Counted from the stretch's first letter, positions 49,361-59,227 are shown. The stretch: DNA of 64,000 nucleotides from Streptococcus oralis (GCF_019334565.1 NZ_CP079724.1:1137001-1201000), one strand, 5' to 3'. Numbers and translations are program-made. The notes: a model not told the origin generated them from the sequence alone.

Positions 49361-49811
49361 TTACTTCCTCTTTAAGCATTGCAATCAATAAAACAATGAC
49401 ACCAACTGTCAAATAGCTGTCAGCAACATTGAAAATCGCAAAGTTGATAAAGTCTAGGTGAAACATATCCACCACAAAACCTTGACTCATTCTGTCGATA
49501 AAGTTGCCCAGACCTCCCGCGATGATCAAAATCAGTCCAAAAACTAACCAGAGAGAATCCTCCATGTGTTTATGTAAATACCAAATGGCACCTACCATGA
49601 CGACCAGTGTAATGACAGCAAATAACCACTGCTGATCTTGCAGCATAGAGAAGGCTGCTCCTCTATTTTGCAGATAGGTCAAGCTAACGAGATTGGGTAT
49701 CCACGAACGAACTTCACCCAGTGGAATCTGCTGGACAACATAGGCTTTAACCCACTGATCCAGCCCAATCAAAAGCAGTACAATGACTGCTACTATTCCT
49801 CTTTTTTTCAT
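49344..49811 (-). CDS. lspA: Lipoprotein signal peptidase
   Basis: 155 aa, four transmembrane segments. NRGAAFSML and the two catalytic Asp in GGLGNFIDR and [10 protein letters not shown] are present. It cleaves prolipoproteins such as the nuclease lipoprotein at 18 kb. It overlaps the LysR gene by 4 nt. Confidence 0.96.
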   Translation of the reverse strand: MKKRGIVAVIVLLLIGLDQWVKAYVVQQIPLGEVRSWIPNLVSLTYLQNRGAAFSMLQDQQWLFAVITLVVMVGAIWYLHKHMEDSLWLVFGLILIIAGGLGNFIDRMSQGFVVDMFHLDFINFAIFNVADSYLTVGVIVLLIAMLKEEVNGNKN

Positions 49812-50716
49812 GATTTCCTCTTCTGATCAAAATATTCTTGCATGACTTCTACGAAAAGAGTACCAGCTTGGCTAAGCTCCACTTCTTCCCGTTTGACATA
49901 GACCATGCGGTTATCTAGATTGTCCTTGAGACGAATGACTGTAATCCCATTAACACTGTCACTATCTAAAAATCCAGATCCAGTCGCATAGGCATCTGTC
50001 CGCTCCAAAATACCATTCAAAGTGGCACGGTCGGTCACATTGAACATCTGGGAGCTCGCGCTGGTGTCGACAAAGTTCTCTGAATAGTAAAGATACTCAT
50101 CCTTTTCCTGAGTGAAACGAACCGTTGGCAGATCCGCTAGATCCTCCATGACCAATTCCTCTTTCTGTGCTAAAGGATGCCCTTCACGAAGATAAATGTG
50201 AGTCTGGAAAGGAATTAGTTCAATAACTTCTAAACCAAGCTTTTCAACCCGTTGCATGATGCCCTTTTTATTTTGGTTGTTGAGGTAGATAATCCCAATC
50301 TCACTGTGTCCTTGGGCCACTTCATCTAAGATTTGAACTGTAGTAGACTCAAAAATACGAAAGTTCTTATAATCAGGATAACGTTCTGAAAAAGCCGTAA
50401 TCGTTGGTAGCAAGAAGTCATAGTGCTGGCTGGCAATGGAAAATTCATCCTTTTCTTCCTCAGGATTGGCATACTGATTTTGAAAAACATCGAAGCCTTT
50501 GACTAACTCTTGTGCTTTCTCGTAAAATTCCATACCACGACGGGTCAAGAAAGTCCCCGAACTCGTCCGACGGAAAATCTTAAACCCCAGCTCTTTTTCC
50601 AAATCGCGCACAGAAATAGACAGACTGGGCTGACTGACATACATCTTTTCTGCAGCTTCACGGAAAGTACCACTATTGGCAATGGCCACAACATAGCGTA
50701 ATTGTTGAATGTTCAT
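49808..50716 (-). CDS. cpsY: LysR-family regulator (CpsY/MtaR-like)
   Basis: 302 aa. N-terminal winged helix [22 protein letters not shown] with [17 protein letters not shown], and an effector-binding domain from about residue 90. Orthologues in streptococci (CpsY, MtaR) control methionine uptake and synthesis and innate immune evasion. The order regulator-lspA-rluD matches pneumococcus as I recall it. Confidence 0.88.
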   Translation of the reverse strand: MNIQQLRYVVAIANSGTFREAAEKMYVSQPSLSISVRDLEKELGFKIFRRTSSGTFLTRRGMEFYEKAQELVKGFDVFQNQYANPEEEKDEFSIASQHYDFLLPTITAFSERYPDYKNFRIFESTTVQILDEVAQGHSEIGIIYLNNQNKKGIMQRVEKLGLEVIELIPFQTHIYLREGHPLAQKEELVMEDLADLPTVRFTQEKDEYLYYSENFVDTSASSQMFNVTDRATLNGILERTDAYATGSGFLDSDSVNGITVIRLKDNLDNRMVYVKREEVELSQAGTLFVEVMQEYFDQKRKS

Positions 50717-50850
50717 CTTTTACCCCCAACTTCTCTATCTGTTCATTATACCATATTTCAGAATTTTTCCAAAAAGGAAAAGATATCCATCACAAACCCA
50801 GGGCTAACTACTCTCTATTAAATTAAATATAGATATCAAAACAAAAAAAT

Positions 50851-50876
50851 AGGCTCTCCGAAAACTCGGAAAGCCT
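50851..50876 (-). terminator. Strong hairpin upstream of the LysR gene
   Basis: Stem AGGCTTTCCGA / TCGGAGAGCCT with a TTTT loop and a TATTTTTTTG tail on the minus strand. Two more hairpins lie at 50899-50925 and 50928-50950, the last overlapping the rpmA stop. The whole gap 50717-50948 holds no gene. Confidence 0.75.
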
Positions 50877-50927
50877 TATTCTATGCTACTTCTAGCTTCC
50901 TCGCCTTAAAATATCAAGGCTCGGGAT

Positions 50928-50950
50928 AAAAAGGTTCACTGGACCTTTTT
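50928..50950 (-). terminator. rpmA terminator
   Basis: AAAAAGGT / ACCTTTTT stem with a 7-nt loop, overlapping the rpmA stop codon. Confidence 0.75.
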
Positions 50951-51242
50951 ATTTTGCGATTGGGTAAACAGAAACTTGTTTCTTATCGCGACCTTTACGT
51001 TCAAAGCGTACTACGCCTTCAACTTTAGCGAACAAAGTATCGTCCCCACCACGTCCAACGTTTACACCTGGGTAGATGTGTGTACCACGTTGACGGTAAA
51101 GGATTGATCCACCTGTTACAGTTTGTCCGTCAGCTGCTTTAGCTCCAAGACGTTTTGCTTGTGAATCGCGTCCGTTTGATGTAGAACCTCCACCTTTTTT
51201 GTGGGCGAAAAGTTGCAAGTTGTTAAGAGTCATTTTTAACAT
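50949..51242 (-). CDS. rpmA: 50S ribosomal protein L27 (with cleaved N-terminal extension)
   Basis: 97 aa. The N-terminus [19 protein letters not shown] carries the Firmicute-specific extension that the protease Prp removes after LQLF, exposing AHKKGGG, which reaches the peptidyl transferase centre. Prp is encoded just upstream. The start at 51242 is chosen for GGAGG 8 nt upstream. Confidence 0.98.
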   Translation of the reverse strand: MLKMTLNNLQLFAHKKGGGSTSNGRDSQAKRLGAKAADGQTVTGGSILYRQRGTHIYPGVNVGRGGDDTLFAKVEGVVRFERKGRDKKQVSVYPIAK

Positions 51243-51258
51243 AATGTTTTCCTCCGTG

Positions 51259-51612
<354 letters not shown>

Positions 51613-51618
51613 TTAAAA

Positions 51619-51933
51619 TTAAGCGTTGATCGCGTTGATGACAACTTTTGTATATGGTTGACGGTGACCTTGTTTACGGTGGCTACCTTTTTTAGGTTTG
51701 TACTTGTAAGTAACAACTTTCTTTTGTTTTCCTTGTTTTTCAACAGTTCCAACTACAGTAGCTCCAGCAACAAGTGGAGTTCCGACAACAGTGTTTTCAC
51801 CACCAACAAGAACAACTTCGTTAAAAGTAACTTCTTGACCAGCTTCGACGTTCAATTTTTCAACGTAAACTGCTTGACCAACTTCAACTTTAACTTGTTT
51901 TCCGCCAGTTTTGATAATTGCGTATGTGCTCAT
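51619..51933 (-). CDS. rplU: 50S ribosomal protein L21
   Basis: 104 aa, bL21: [17 protein letters not shown] and [20 protein letters not shown]. First gene of rplU-prp-rpmA, with a structured leader and TAGGAGGTGC just before the ATG. Confidence 0.98.
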
Positions 51934-52068
51934 TATGCACCTCCTATGATTTTTAGGGTTTCCCCGTATTTTTGTGAAGACTCGCCTAGCATCGTGGGAC
52001 GAACCACTTTATACTCACTATGTGAGCAACGATGTTCGTGCGGTTGCACAGGACTGTGCATAGTCAAC
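51934..52068 (-). ncRNA. L21-type leader of rplU operon
   Basis: A 135-nt leader with several stems (for example GCACAGTCCTGTGC and the GCTCACATAGTGAGT hairpin) before rplU. It fits the L21 leader found in Firmicutes, though I did not align it to the model. Confidence 0.6.
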
Positions 52069-52074
52069 TCTTCA

Positions 52075-52103
52075 AGTATAGCATATCTTCTTTTTTCTTA
52101 CAA
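52075..52103 (-). promoter_or_regulatory. rplU operon promoter
   Basis: TTGTAA, 17-bp spacer, TATACT on the minus strand. Confidence 0.75.
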
Positions 52104-52124
52104 GTAAAATCAATTAAAATTAAG

Positions 52125-52805
52125 CTATTTCTTTCCTTTTTTTCTCCAAGAAGCAAAAAGCATACTGAAGTAAAAGATACTCATCATAAGAGGAACTCCT
52201 AGAATTGTCTTCTCCTGATAATAAATCGTCAAATAAGCTGAAAAAACAACTCCGAAGACAAAACTGCTAAGCAAGCTAACAAAAATCAAGCCCTCTCGTA
52301 GGAAAGGCGTATGCTTAGTCCGGAAATAATCTCCAAAAGCCAACATGGTACGTTTAATATTCCCTGTCATAAAAGCATTATTATAGGCAATACCTGACAC
52401 TTCTCCAAAAGCAGTTGTCACCAGCCCCATACAGAAGGCTAAGGGCGGTACGAGATAGATATTATCAACCGTTTGCGGCACAAAGCCTATAATTAGGGAC
52501 AGGACTGCAAGAGGAATCAAGGACAAAATCGGCTTTTTAACAATTCGTAGTTTTTCCTTATACAATGTCAGAAAAAAGACGCCCATCATAAAGGACAACA
52601 AGGTCATTACTTTAGCACTGGCATCCGATACATTTTGTTGAATGAGTCCTACAGAAAGAAAAACGACATTCCCAGTCTGTCCAGCGACAAGGGTATTCCC
52701 TCGCACGATAAAAGTATAAGCATCGACATATCCTGCACAAAAAGTCAAAAAAAGCGCTAGTCTCTTAGACTGACGTGATATTTTCCTTATTGGTAATAAT
52801 CTCAT
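52125..52805 (-). CDS. YoaK/DUF1275 membrane protein
   Basis: 226 aa from ATG 52805, chosen for GGGGGGAG directly upstream rather than an ATG 6 codons earlier. Six predicted transmembrane segments; FLTFCAGYVDAYTFI, NTLVAGQTGNVVFL and AYNNAFMTGNIKR are typical of DUF1275. Function unknown; a transporter role is often guessed. Confidence 0.88.
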   Translation of the reverse strand: MRLLPIRKISRQSKRLALFLTFCAGYVDAYTFIVRGNTLVAGQTGNVVFLSVGLIQQNVSDASAKVMTLLSFMMGVFFLTLYKEKLRIVKKPILSLIPLAVLSLIIGFVPQTVDNIYLVPPLAFCMGLVTTAFGEVSGIAYNNAFMTGNIKRTMLAFGDYFRTKHTPFLREGLIFVSLLSSFVFGVVFSAYLTIYYQEKTILGVPLMMSIFYFSMLFASWRKKGKK

Positions 52806-52897
52806 TTTCTCCCCCCTTCTCATTTCATCTACTTATCTAAATATTGTACCACTTTCTCCAAGAAATTCGTAGCCCATTTGAAAATTTTTACCATCTG

Positions 52898-52927
52898 TTG
52901 GATAGTCCTTCTTTTCTATGTTATAAT
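52898..52927 (+). promoter_or_regulatory. Promoter of the oxidoreductase-helicase pair
   Basis: TTGGAT, 18-bp spacer, TATAAT with a TGT extension, about 35 nt before the ATG. Confidence 0.75.
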
Positions 52928-52961
52928 GAAGGAAGGATTTGAAGTCGGAAAAGGAGTATTT

Positions 52962-53939
52962 ATGCTTAAATTAGGTGTTATCGGAACAGGGGCTATCAGC
53001 CATCATTTCATAGAAGCAGCCCATGTAAGTGGCCAATACCAGCTGGTCGCTGTCTACTCTAGAAAAATAGAAACAGCAGCAACCTTTGCTTCTCGCTATG
53101 AAAATATCCAACTCTTTGATCAATTAGAAGACTTCTTTAAGTCTTCCTTTGATGTGGTCTATATCGCCAGTCCAAACTCCTTGCATTTTGTTCAAGCCAA
53201 GGCTGCCTTGTCTTTTGGCAAGCATGTCATTCTTGAAAAGCCAGCTGTCACTCAGCCACAAGAGTGGCTGGATTTGAGACAGACAGCTGAGAAGAATCAC
53301 AGTTTTATCTTTGAAGCAGCTCGTAATTATCACGAGGAAGCTTTTACTACTATCAAAAACTTTCTATCAGACAAGCAAGTGTTGGGAGCTGATTTCAACT
53401 ATGCCAAGTATTCTTCCAAGATGCCTGACTTATTGGCTGGACAGACGCCAAATGTCTTTTCAGATCGTTTTGCTGGTGGAGCCCTTATGGATTTGGGGAT
53501 TTATCCTCTCTATGCTGCTATTCGCCTCTTTAGAAAGGCTCAGGACGCGACTTATCAGGCTAAACAGCTTAACAATAGCATTGACTTAAATGGTGATGGT
53601 ATCCTCTTCTACCCAGAATTTCAAGTTCATATCAAGGCTGGGAAAAACATCACTTCCAATCTTCCTTGTGAGATTTACACAGCAGATGGAACCTTGACCC
53701 TTAACACGATTGAACATGTCCGCTCAGCTATTTTTACCAACCACCAAGGAAATCAAGTTCAGCTCCCTATCCAACAGACTCCTCATACGATGACTGAGGA
53801 AGTTGCTGCATTTGCACACATGATCCAGCAACCAGACCAGACGCTCTACCAGAACTGGCTGGATGATGCAGGTTCTGTTCATGATTTACTCTATACCATG
53901 CGCCAGACTGCTGGCATTAGATTTGAGGCAGAAAAATGA
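52962..53939 (+). CDS. Gfo/Idh/MocA-family oxidoreductase
   Basis: 325 aa from ATG 52962 (MLKLGVIGTGAISHHFI), preceded by AAAAGGAGTATTT; the longer frame lies within the promoter. NAD(P) fold GVIGTGAIS, YIASPNSLHF and HVILEKPAV (catalytic Lys region) are typical. The substrate is unknown, probably a sugar or sugar derivative. Its end overlaps the helicase start by 4 nt. Confidence 0.9.
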   Translation: MLKLGVIGTGAISHHFIEAAHVSGQYQLVAVYSRKIETAATFASRYENIQLFDQLEDFFKSSFDVVYIASPNSLHFVQAKAALSFGKHVILEKPAVTQPQEWLDLRQTAEKNHSFIFEAARNYHEEAFTTIKNFLSDKQVLGADFNYAKYSSKMPDLLAGQTPNVFSDRFAGGALMDLGIYPLYAAIRLFRKAQDATYQAKQLNNSIDLNGDGILFYPEFQVHIKAGKNITSNLPCEIYTADGTLTLNTIEHVRSAIFTNHQGNQVQLPIQQTPHTMTEEVAAFAHMIQQPDQTLYQNWLDDAGSVHDLLYTMRQTAGIRFEAEK

Positions 53940-55018
53940 AAACCAAACTACCGACTGAATGGCAGGAATTGAGTGACCAACTCAGTTTCCAAGAATTTAC
54001 CCCCATTCAAACTCAACTATTTGAACCTATACTTGCTGGAGAAAACCTCCTAGGAGTGAGCCCAACAGGAACTGGTAAGACCCTCGCTTACCTCCTACCA
54101 AGCCTTCTCAGACTACAAAAGAAAAAAGCCCAACAACTCTTGATTCTAGCACCAAATACAGAACTAGCTGGACAGATTTTTGACGTGTGTAAAACGTGGG
54201 CAGAAGCCATCGGTTTGACTGCTCAGCTCTTCTTATCAGGTTCCAGTCAAAAACGCCAGATTGAACGCCTCAAAAAAGGACCAGAAATTCTGATTGGAAC
54301 TCCTGGCCGTATCTTTGAGTTGATTAAATTGAAAAAAATCAAGATGATGAATGTGGAAAGCATCATCCTGGATGAATTTGACCAATTGCTCGATGATTCT
54401 CAGATTCACTTTGTTGAGAAAATCACTCACTACGCACCTCGTGACCACCAACTCATCTACATGAGTGCGACGACTAAGTTTGACCAAGAAAAGATTGCAC
54501 CAAACACACGTACCATTGATCTTTCTGACCAAAAGTTGGACAACATCCAACACTTCTACATGCAGGTGGACCAACGTCATCGTGTGGATATGCTACGAAA
54601 ACTGGCTCATGTAGAGGATTTTCGTGGTCTGGTCTTCTTTAATAGTTTGTCAGACCTTGGAAGTGCAGAAGAAAAACTACAGTATCGAGATGTCTTGGCT
54701 GTTTCTCTTGCTAGTGATGTCAATGTTAAGTTTAGAAAAGTTATCTTAGAAAAGTTTAAGGACAAGCAGCTAACCCTGCTCCTTGCAACAGACCTTCTGG
54801 CTCGTGGAATTGATATTGATAGCCTAGAATGCGTCGTAAACTTTGATATTCCTAGAGATATGGAAACCTACACTCACCGCGCTGGCCGCACAGGTCGCAT
54901 GGGAAAAGAAGGCTATGTTATTACTCTCGTAACCCATCCTGAAGAACTTAAAAAACTCAAGAAATTCGCAAGTGTTCGTGAAATTGTGCTAAAAAATCAA
55001 GAACTCTATATCAAATAA
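53936..55018 (+). CDS. Short DEAD-box RNA helicase
   Basis: 360 aa, minimal helicase core without extra domains. Motifs: FTPIQTQ (Q), SPTGTGKT (I), GTPGRI (Ib), DEFD instead of DEAD (II), SAT (III), ATDLLARGID (V) and HRAGRTGR (VI). It resembles B. subtilis YfmL, a 50S assembly helicase. It is translationally coupled to the oxidoreductase by ATGA overlap. Confidence 0.92.
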   Translation: MKTKLPTEWQELSDQLSFQEFTPIQTQLFEPILAGENLLGVSPTGTGKTLAYLLPSLLRLQKKKAQQLLILAPNTELAGQIFDVCKTWAEAIGLTAQLFLSGSSQKRQIERLKKGPEILIGTPGRIFELIKLKKIKMMNVESIILDEFDQLLDDSQIHFVEKITHYAPRDHQLIYMSATTKFDQEKIAPNTRTIDLSDQKLDNIQHFYMQVDQRHRVDMLRKLAHVEDFRGLVFFNSLSDLGSAEEKLQYRDVLAVSLASDVNVKFRKVILEKFKDKQLTLLLATDLLARGIDIDSLECVVNFDIPRDMETYTHRAGRTGRMGKEGYVITLVTHPEELKKLKKFASVREIVLKNQELYIK

Positions 55019-55046
55019 GGTTGGCATTCGCCAACCTTTTTCTTAT
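55018..55046. terminator. Bidirectional terminator, helicase/DUF1934
   Basis: AAGGTTGGC / GCCAACCTT stem with a 4-nt loop and T5 on the plus strand between convergent genes. Confidence 0.85.
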
Positions 55047-55420
55047 CCCCAAGTAATTTCTAATTGATAGCTGGCAAAAGGATGTCCCTCTTGATTTTTC
55101 AGTTGATAGGCTAGCTCAATCTTTTGCCCATCCAGTTTGTAGTGATTCGTTTGAATGATAAACTCCTGCATACCCATGGGAGTCGGAATATAGGCTAAAC
55201 TACCACTATCCCTGAGAAAACGCATAATGGTCTTCGGATTGGAGAAACGGGTCATCACCAGTTCTTGACCATGGAATTTAATAACTACTTTTTCTTTTTC
55301 CTCATTATAAAAAAGCAGATAGCTAAAATCCCCTTTTTCACGCACTTCAACGTCATAAAGCTGGTCAATGACTTCCAACTGTTCATCAAACTGAATCCTA
55401 TTTCGTATCCGAATCTTCAC
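55043..55420 (-). CDS. DUF1934 (YwiB-like) protein
   Basis: 125 aa, small beta-barrel protein with YIPTPMGMQEFIIQTNHY and LAYQLKN.EG blocks. The family is calycin-like and of unknown role. AAGAGGATTTG precedes the ATG. Confidence 0.83.
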   Translation of the reverse strand: MKIRIRNRIQFDEQLEVIDQLYDVEVREKGDFSYLLFYNEEKEKVVIKFHGQELVMTRFSNPKTIMRFLRDSGSLAYIPTPMGMQEFIIQTNHYKLDGQKIELAYQLKNQEGHPFASYQLEITWG

Positions 55421-55476
55421 ATCAAATCCTCTTTCTTGTCTCTTGTCCTACTATTTTACCAAAAAGAGCAGGATTT

Positions 55477-55485
55477 TGCTATAAT
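55477..55485 (+). promoter_or_regulatory. Extended -10 immediately before the HD gene (leaderless)
   Basis: TGCTATAAT, then GGTCAT, then the ATG at 55492. A start about 7 nt after the -10 falls on the ATG, and there is no Shine-Dalgarno. Confidence 0.65.
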
Positions 55486-55491
55486 GGTCAT

Positions 55492-56799
55492 ATGAACGAA
55501 AAAGTATTCCGTGATCCAGTTCACAACTACATCCATGTCAATAATCAAGTCATCTACGACTTGATCAATACAAAAGAATTTCAACGTCTGCGCCGTATCA
55601 AACAACTAGGGACTTCCAGCTATACCTTCCATGGTGGCGAGCACAGTCGCTTTTCCCACTGTTTGGGGGTCTATGAGATTGCTCGCCGTATCACAGAGAT
55701 TTTTGAAGAAAAATATCCTGAAGAATGGGATCCTGCTGAGTCTCTCTTGACCATGACCGCTGCTCTCCTACACGACCTTGGGCATGGTGCCTACTCGCAT
55801 ACTTTTGAACATCTCTTTGATACAGACCACGAAGCCATCACTCAGGAAATTATCCAAAGTCCTGAGACAGAGATTCACCAAGTCCTGCTACAAGTAGCGC
55901 CAGACTTTCCTGAAAAAGTGGCTAGTGTCATCGACCATACCTACCCTAACAAACAGGTCGTACAGCTCATTTCCAGTCAGATTGATGCGGACCGTATGGA
56001 CTATCTCTTGCGCGACTCCTATTTTACAGGAGCTTCCTATGGAGAATTTGACCTGACTCGCATTCTCCGAGTCATTCGTCCTGTCGAAAATGGCATCGCC
56101 TTTCAGCGCAATGGCATGCACGCCATCGAAGACTATGTTCTCAGTCGCTACCAGATGTATATGCAGGTTTATTTCCACCCAGCAACACGCGCCATGGAGG
56201 TTCTCCTACAAAATCTCCTCAAACGCGCCAAGGAACTCTATCCTGAAGACAAGGACTTCTTTGCACGCACTTCTCCTCATTTACTACCTTTTTTTGAAAA
56301 GAAAGTTACTCTATCTGACTATCTGGCACTTGATGACGGCGTGATGAATACCTACTTCCAACTCTGGATGACCAGTCCTGACAAGATACTAGCCGACTTG
56401 TCGCAACGTTTTGTCAACCGCAAGGTCTTTAAATCCATTACTTTTTCAGAAAAAGACCAAGACCAACTCGCAACCATGAGACAACTGGTTGAAGAAATCG
56501 GGTTTGATCCCGACTACTATACTGCTATTCATAAGAATTTTGACCTCCCTTATGATATCTATCGTCCCGAATCTGAAAATCCACGGACACAGATTGAGAT
56601 TCTACAGAAAAATGGTGAACTGGCTGAACTCTCTAGCCTGTCTCCTATCGTCCAATCCCTTGCTGGCAGCCGCCACGGAGATAATCGTTTCTATTTTCCA
56701 AAAGAAATGTTAGATCAAAACAGCATCTTCGCAAGCGTTACCCAGCAATTTTTACACTTGATTGAGAACGATCATTTTACCCCAAATAAGAACGAATAG
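55492..56799 (+). CDS. HD-domain phosphohydrolase (YwfO-like)
   Basis: 435 aa. HD metal site: SRFSHCLGVYEIA, LLHDLGHGAYSH and QIDADRMDYLLRDS. It is related to B. subtilis YwfO and to dGTP triphosphohydrolases. The start ATG sits 6 nt behind a perfect extended -10, so the mRNA is probably leaderless. The HAD phosphatase gene follows by 9 nt. Confidence 0.9.
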   Translation: MNEKVFRDPVHNYIHVNNQVIYDLINTKEFQRLRRIKQLGTSSYTFHGGEHSRFSHCLGVYEIARRITEIFEEKYPEEWDPAESLLTMTAALLHDLGHGAYSHTFEHLFDTDHEAITQEIIQSPETEIHQVLLQVAPDFPEKVASVIDHTYPNKQVVQLISSQIDADRMDYLLRDSYFTGASYGEFDLTRILRVIRPVENGIAFQRNGMHAIEDYVLSRYQMYMQVYFHPATRAMEVLLQNLLKRAKELYPEDKDFFARTSPHLLPFFEKKVTLSDYLALDDGVMNTYFQLWMTSPDKILADLSQRFVNRKVFKSITFSEKDQDQLATMRQLVEEIGFDPDYYTAIHKNFDLPYDIYRPESENPRTQIEILQKNGELAELSSLSPIVQSLAGSRHGDNRFYFPKEMLDQNSIFASVTQQFLHLIENDHFTPNKNE

Positions 56800-56808
56800 A
56801 GGAAATTT

Positions 56809-57615
56809 ATGAGTATTAAACTAATCGCCGTCGATATCGATGGTACCCTAGTTAACAGTAAAAAGGAAATCACTCCTGAAGTCTTTTCTGCCATCCAAGA
56901 TGCCAAAGAAGCTGGTGTCAAAGTCGTGATTGCAACGGGTCGTCCTATCGCAGGCGTTGCCAAACTTCTGGACAACTTGCAGTTAAGAGACCAAGGTGAC
57001 TATGTGGTAACCTTCAACGGTGCCCTTGTCCAAGAGACTGCTACTGGACATGAGATTATCAGCGAATCCTTGACCTATGAGGATTATCTAGATATGGAAT
57101 TTCTCAGTCGCAAGCTCGGTGTTCACATGCACGCTATTACCAAGGACGGTATCTATACTGCCAATCGCAATATTGGAAAATACACGGTGCACGAATCAAC
57201 CCTCGTCAGCATGCCCATCTTTTACCGCACACCTGAAGAAATGGCTGGCAAGGAAATCGTCAAGTGTATGTTTATCGATGAACCTGAAATCCTAGATGCG
57301 GCTATTGAAAAGATACCAGCAGAATTTTACGAACGCTACTCCATCAACAAATCTGCTCCTTTCTACCTCGAACTCCTTAAAAAGAATGTAGATAAGGGTT
57401 CAGCCATCACTCACCTAGCTGAAAAACTCGGATTGACCAAAGATGAAACCATGGCGATCGGTGACGAAGAAAATGACCGCGCCATGCTCGAAGTCGTTGG
57501 AAATCCCGTTGTCATGGAAAATGGAAATCCAGAACTCAAAAAAATCGCCAAATACATCACCAAAACAAACGACGAATCCGGCGTTGCCCATGCCATCCGT
57601 ACATGGGTACTGTAG
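56809..57615 (+). CDS. Cof-type HAD phosphatase (YidA-like)
   Basis: 268 aa. Motif I AVDIDGTLVNSKKEI, motif II IATGRP and motif IV GDEENDRAML. Sugar-phosphate phosphatase of the YidA kind, substrate uncertain. AGAGGAAATTT precedes the ATG. Second gene of the HD-HAD unit, followed by a terminator. Confidence 0.93.
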   Translation: MSIKLIAVDIDGTLVNSKKEITPEVFSAIQDAKEAGVKVVIATGRPIAGVAKLLDNLQLRDQGDYVVTFNGALVQETATGHEIISESLTYEDYLDMEFLSRKLGVHMHAITKDGIYTANRNIGKYTVHESTLVSMPIFYRTPEEMAGKEIVKCMFIDEPEILDAAIEKIPAEFYERYSINKSAPFYLELLKKNVDKGSAITHLAEKLGLTKDETMAIGDEENDRAMLEVVGNPVVMENGNPELKKIAKYITKTNDESGVAHAIRTWVL

Positions 57616-57640
57616 AATAATTAAATATAGAAAATAAACA

Positions 57641-57688
57641 ACACCCCAAAAGGTAGAGATGACACTCTAAGTTCCGGGGTGTTCTTTT
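57641..57688 (+). terminator. Terminator of the HD-HAD unit
   Basis: AACACCCC / GGGGTGTT arms with a long loop and a TCTTTTT tail. Confidence 0.75.
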
Positions 57689-57719
57689 TGAATTTTCGCC
57701 AAATCTTCCAATCTGGCTA

Positions 57720-58193
57720 TCATAGTAAGCCCATCTTATCTAGTGCTTTTAGGGCAGATTCTCTTGATGGGTATGGATTTCCATTGATGAAACGTTTTAC
57801 TGTTTCGACGTGATGATAAAGATCCATGCTGATTTTTTTTAAATTATCAATAAAGACATCAAGTAGATCTGGTTCAATGTTCTCTAAGGGAGAAGGAAAC
57901 TCCTTCTTATTTTCAAACTCAAAAGCTTCTTTAGCAGTCACACCTATTGCATAACTAATGTTGTCCCACAAGAGACCATTCGCTTCATTTTCATCTAATT
58001 GCATGTAGATAAATATTCCACTGAAGTCTGTCCCATCATCTAAAAGGCGATAAAGTTCCTCTCCCCTTTTATTTCTATTCTCCAAAAAACTCCAACATGC
58101 ATCCAAGGCGGTTCGAATATGTGAAGTATATTCTGTTTCCATACGATTCGCAATTGCCTCAGCAAAAATCAACATAAAATAACTCGTAAGCAT
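57720..58193 (-). CDS. Putative immunity-like protein (Imm6-like), paralogue 1
   Basis: 157 aa, acidic, mainly helical, no signal peptide. NGLLWDNISYAIG in the middle resembles NPLVWNCIANFFV of the next gene upstream, as do the helices around it, so the two look like paralogues. Small, acidic, tandem proteins of this kind are often immunity proteins of polymorphic toxins; the assignment to Imm6 is tentative. No toxin gene is in view. AGGAGAGGAT precedes the ATG. Confidence 0.5.
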   Translation of the reverse strand: MLTSYFMLIFAEAIANRMETEYTSHIRTALDACWSFLENRNKRGEELYRLLDDGTDFSGIFIYMQLDENEANGLLWDNISYAIGVTAKEAFEFENKKEFPSPLENIEPDLLDVFIDNLKKISMDLYHHVETVKRFINGNPYPSRESALKALDKMGLL

Positions 58194-58225
58194 ATCCTCT
58201 CCTGATCTATACTTGAACGAGTAGC

Positions 58226-58720
58226 CTATTCGTTCTCATCAGATAAGAATAGTGGTCCAAAGTAGTTTTTAACGAGCTCATCTTTTAAATATCCTTCTAT
58301 TTCTGGCCCAGTTATTTGTGAAATAAGTTCCCTATTTTCAGCTAGGATTTGTTTGTAACTTAAGGAAAGAACCTCAAGTATGTCCTCATCGGCACTTTCA
58401 ATCGTTTGTGGTAGGTAGATTTCTTCCGAAGCAATATAAGAATAGTGACAAACTAGGACAAAGAAATTAGCGATACAGTTCCATACTAGTGGATTGGTTT
58501 TCTTATCCAACACCTGAAATGTCAAGATATCCAGATCGTCCATATTTTCCAGTCGATTGTATAAAATATCTGGACAAAAATCACTCTCTTTATCAAGCTC
58601 CTGTTTGGAAAGTTTTAAGGAATCAAGGACAAACTCCTGATATTCTTTCTCACTGATACGATCTACAAGACCGTATATCAACTCCTGTAGGTAGCGCAAT
58701 AAATTTCTATTATCATTCAT
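58226..58720 (-). CDS. Putative immunity-like protein, paralogue 2
   Basis: 164 aa from ATG 58720 (MNDNRNLLRYLQEL), with GAAGGAAAATCA upstream. A GTG at 58777, directly after the previous stop with GAGG 8 nt before it, would add 19 residues and cannot be excluded. Acidic and helical, with NPLVWNCIANFFV matching its downstream neighbour. Function not known. Confidence 0.5.
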   Translation of the reverse strand: MNDNRNLLRYLQELIYGLVDRISEKEYQEFVLDSLKLSKQELDKESDFCPDILYNRLENMDDLDILTFQVLDKKTNPLVWNCIANFFVLVCHYSYIASEEIYLPQTIESADEDILEVLSLSYKQILAENRELISQITGPEIEGYLKDELVKNYFGPLFLSDENE

Positions 58721-58777
58721 TGATTTTCCTTCTATTACTAAAAAACTAACTTGGTGATCCACTGAAAAACGTGGCAC

Positions 58778-59104
58778 TCACTCTTCCTCTTCAAACATCA
58801 GAGCATCCAGTTCTTCTCTCTCTGCCGCAATCTCTTCAAAAGTAGAAATAAGATTATTTACTATTTCTAAGGTGATAATACCAGTCGAATCTCTTATCGT
58901 AACCTTGGTTCCAATGGTATTCAACTCATGGATGAGTTCTCGAACCTTTCTCAATCCATCCAAATCTAACATGTATACTTCTATCACCGCGTCATGATCT
59001 TTGATTCTGGATTGGATTAAAGAAAAAGGCAAGGATGAATGGTTTCTTAACAACTTATAGGTCCCTGACTTGTCACCTACAGAATCAATAACAATAGCTA
59101 GCAT
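58778..59104 (-). CDS. Small acidic protein of unknown function
   Basis: 108 aa ending EELDALMFEEEE. I do not recognise the family. The alternation of short strands and helices (AVIEVYMLDLDGLRKVRELIHEL) suggests a small alpha/beta fold. First gene of the three-gene unit; a TGGTATAAT box lies about 40 nt upstream at 59141-59149. Confidence 0.5.
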   Translation of the reverse strand: MLAIVIDSVGDKSGTYKLLRNHSSLPFSLIQSRIKDHDAVIEVYMLDLDGLRKVRELIHELNTIGTKVTIRDSTGIITLEIVNNLISTFEEIAAEREELDALMFEEEE

Positions 59105-59227
59105 CGTTTCCGCTCCTTTCCTCTCTGATCGCTACTATATGACATTATACCATACTGGTGAGCTTATTCTTAAGAAGCTAAAGAGGGCGTTTCCGTTCCG
59201 ATTGCTGAGTTAGATCTAATTCAGACC

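Noticed and set aside
58226..58240. Competence box (AACGAATA) before the gene at 57720
   Set aside because: It is part of the coding end of the upstream gene, one base off consensus, and the spacing to the ATG is longer than at comEA.
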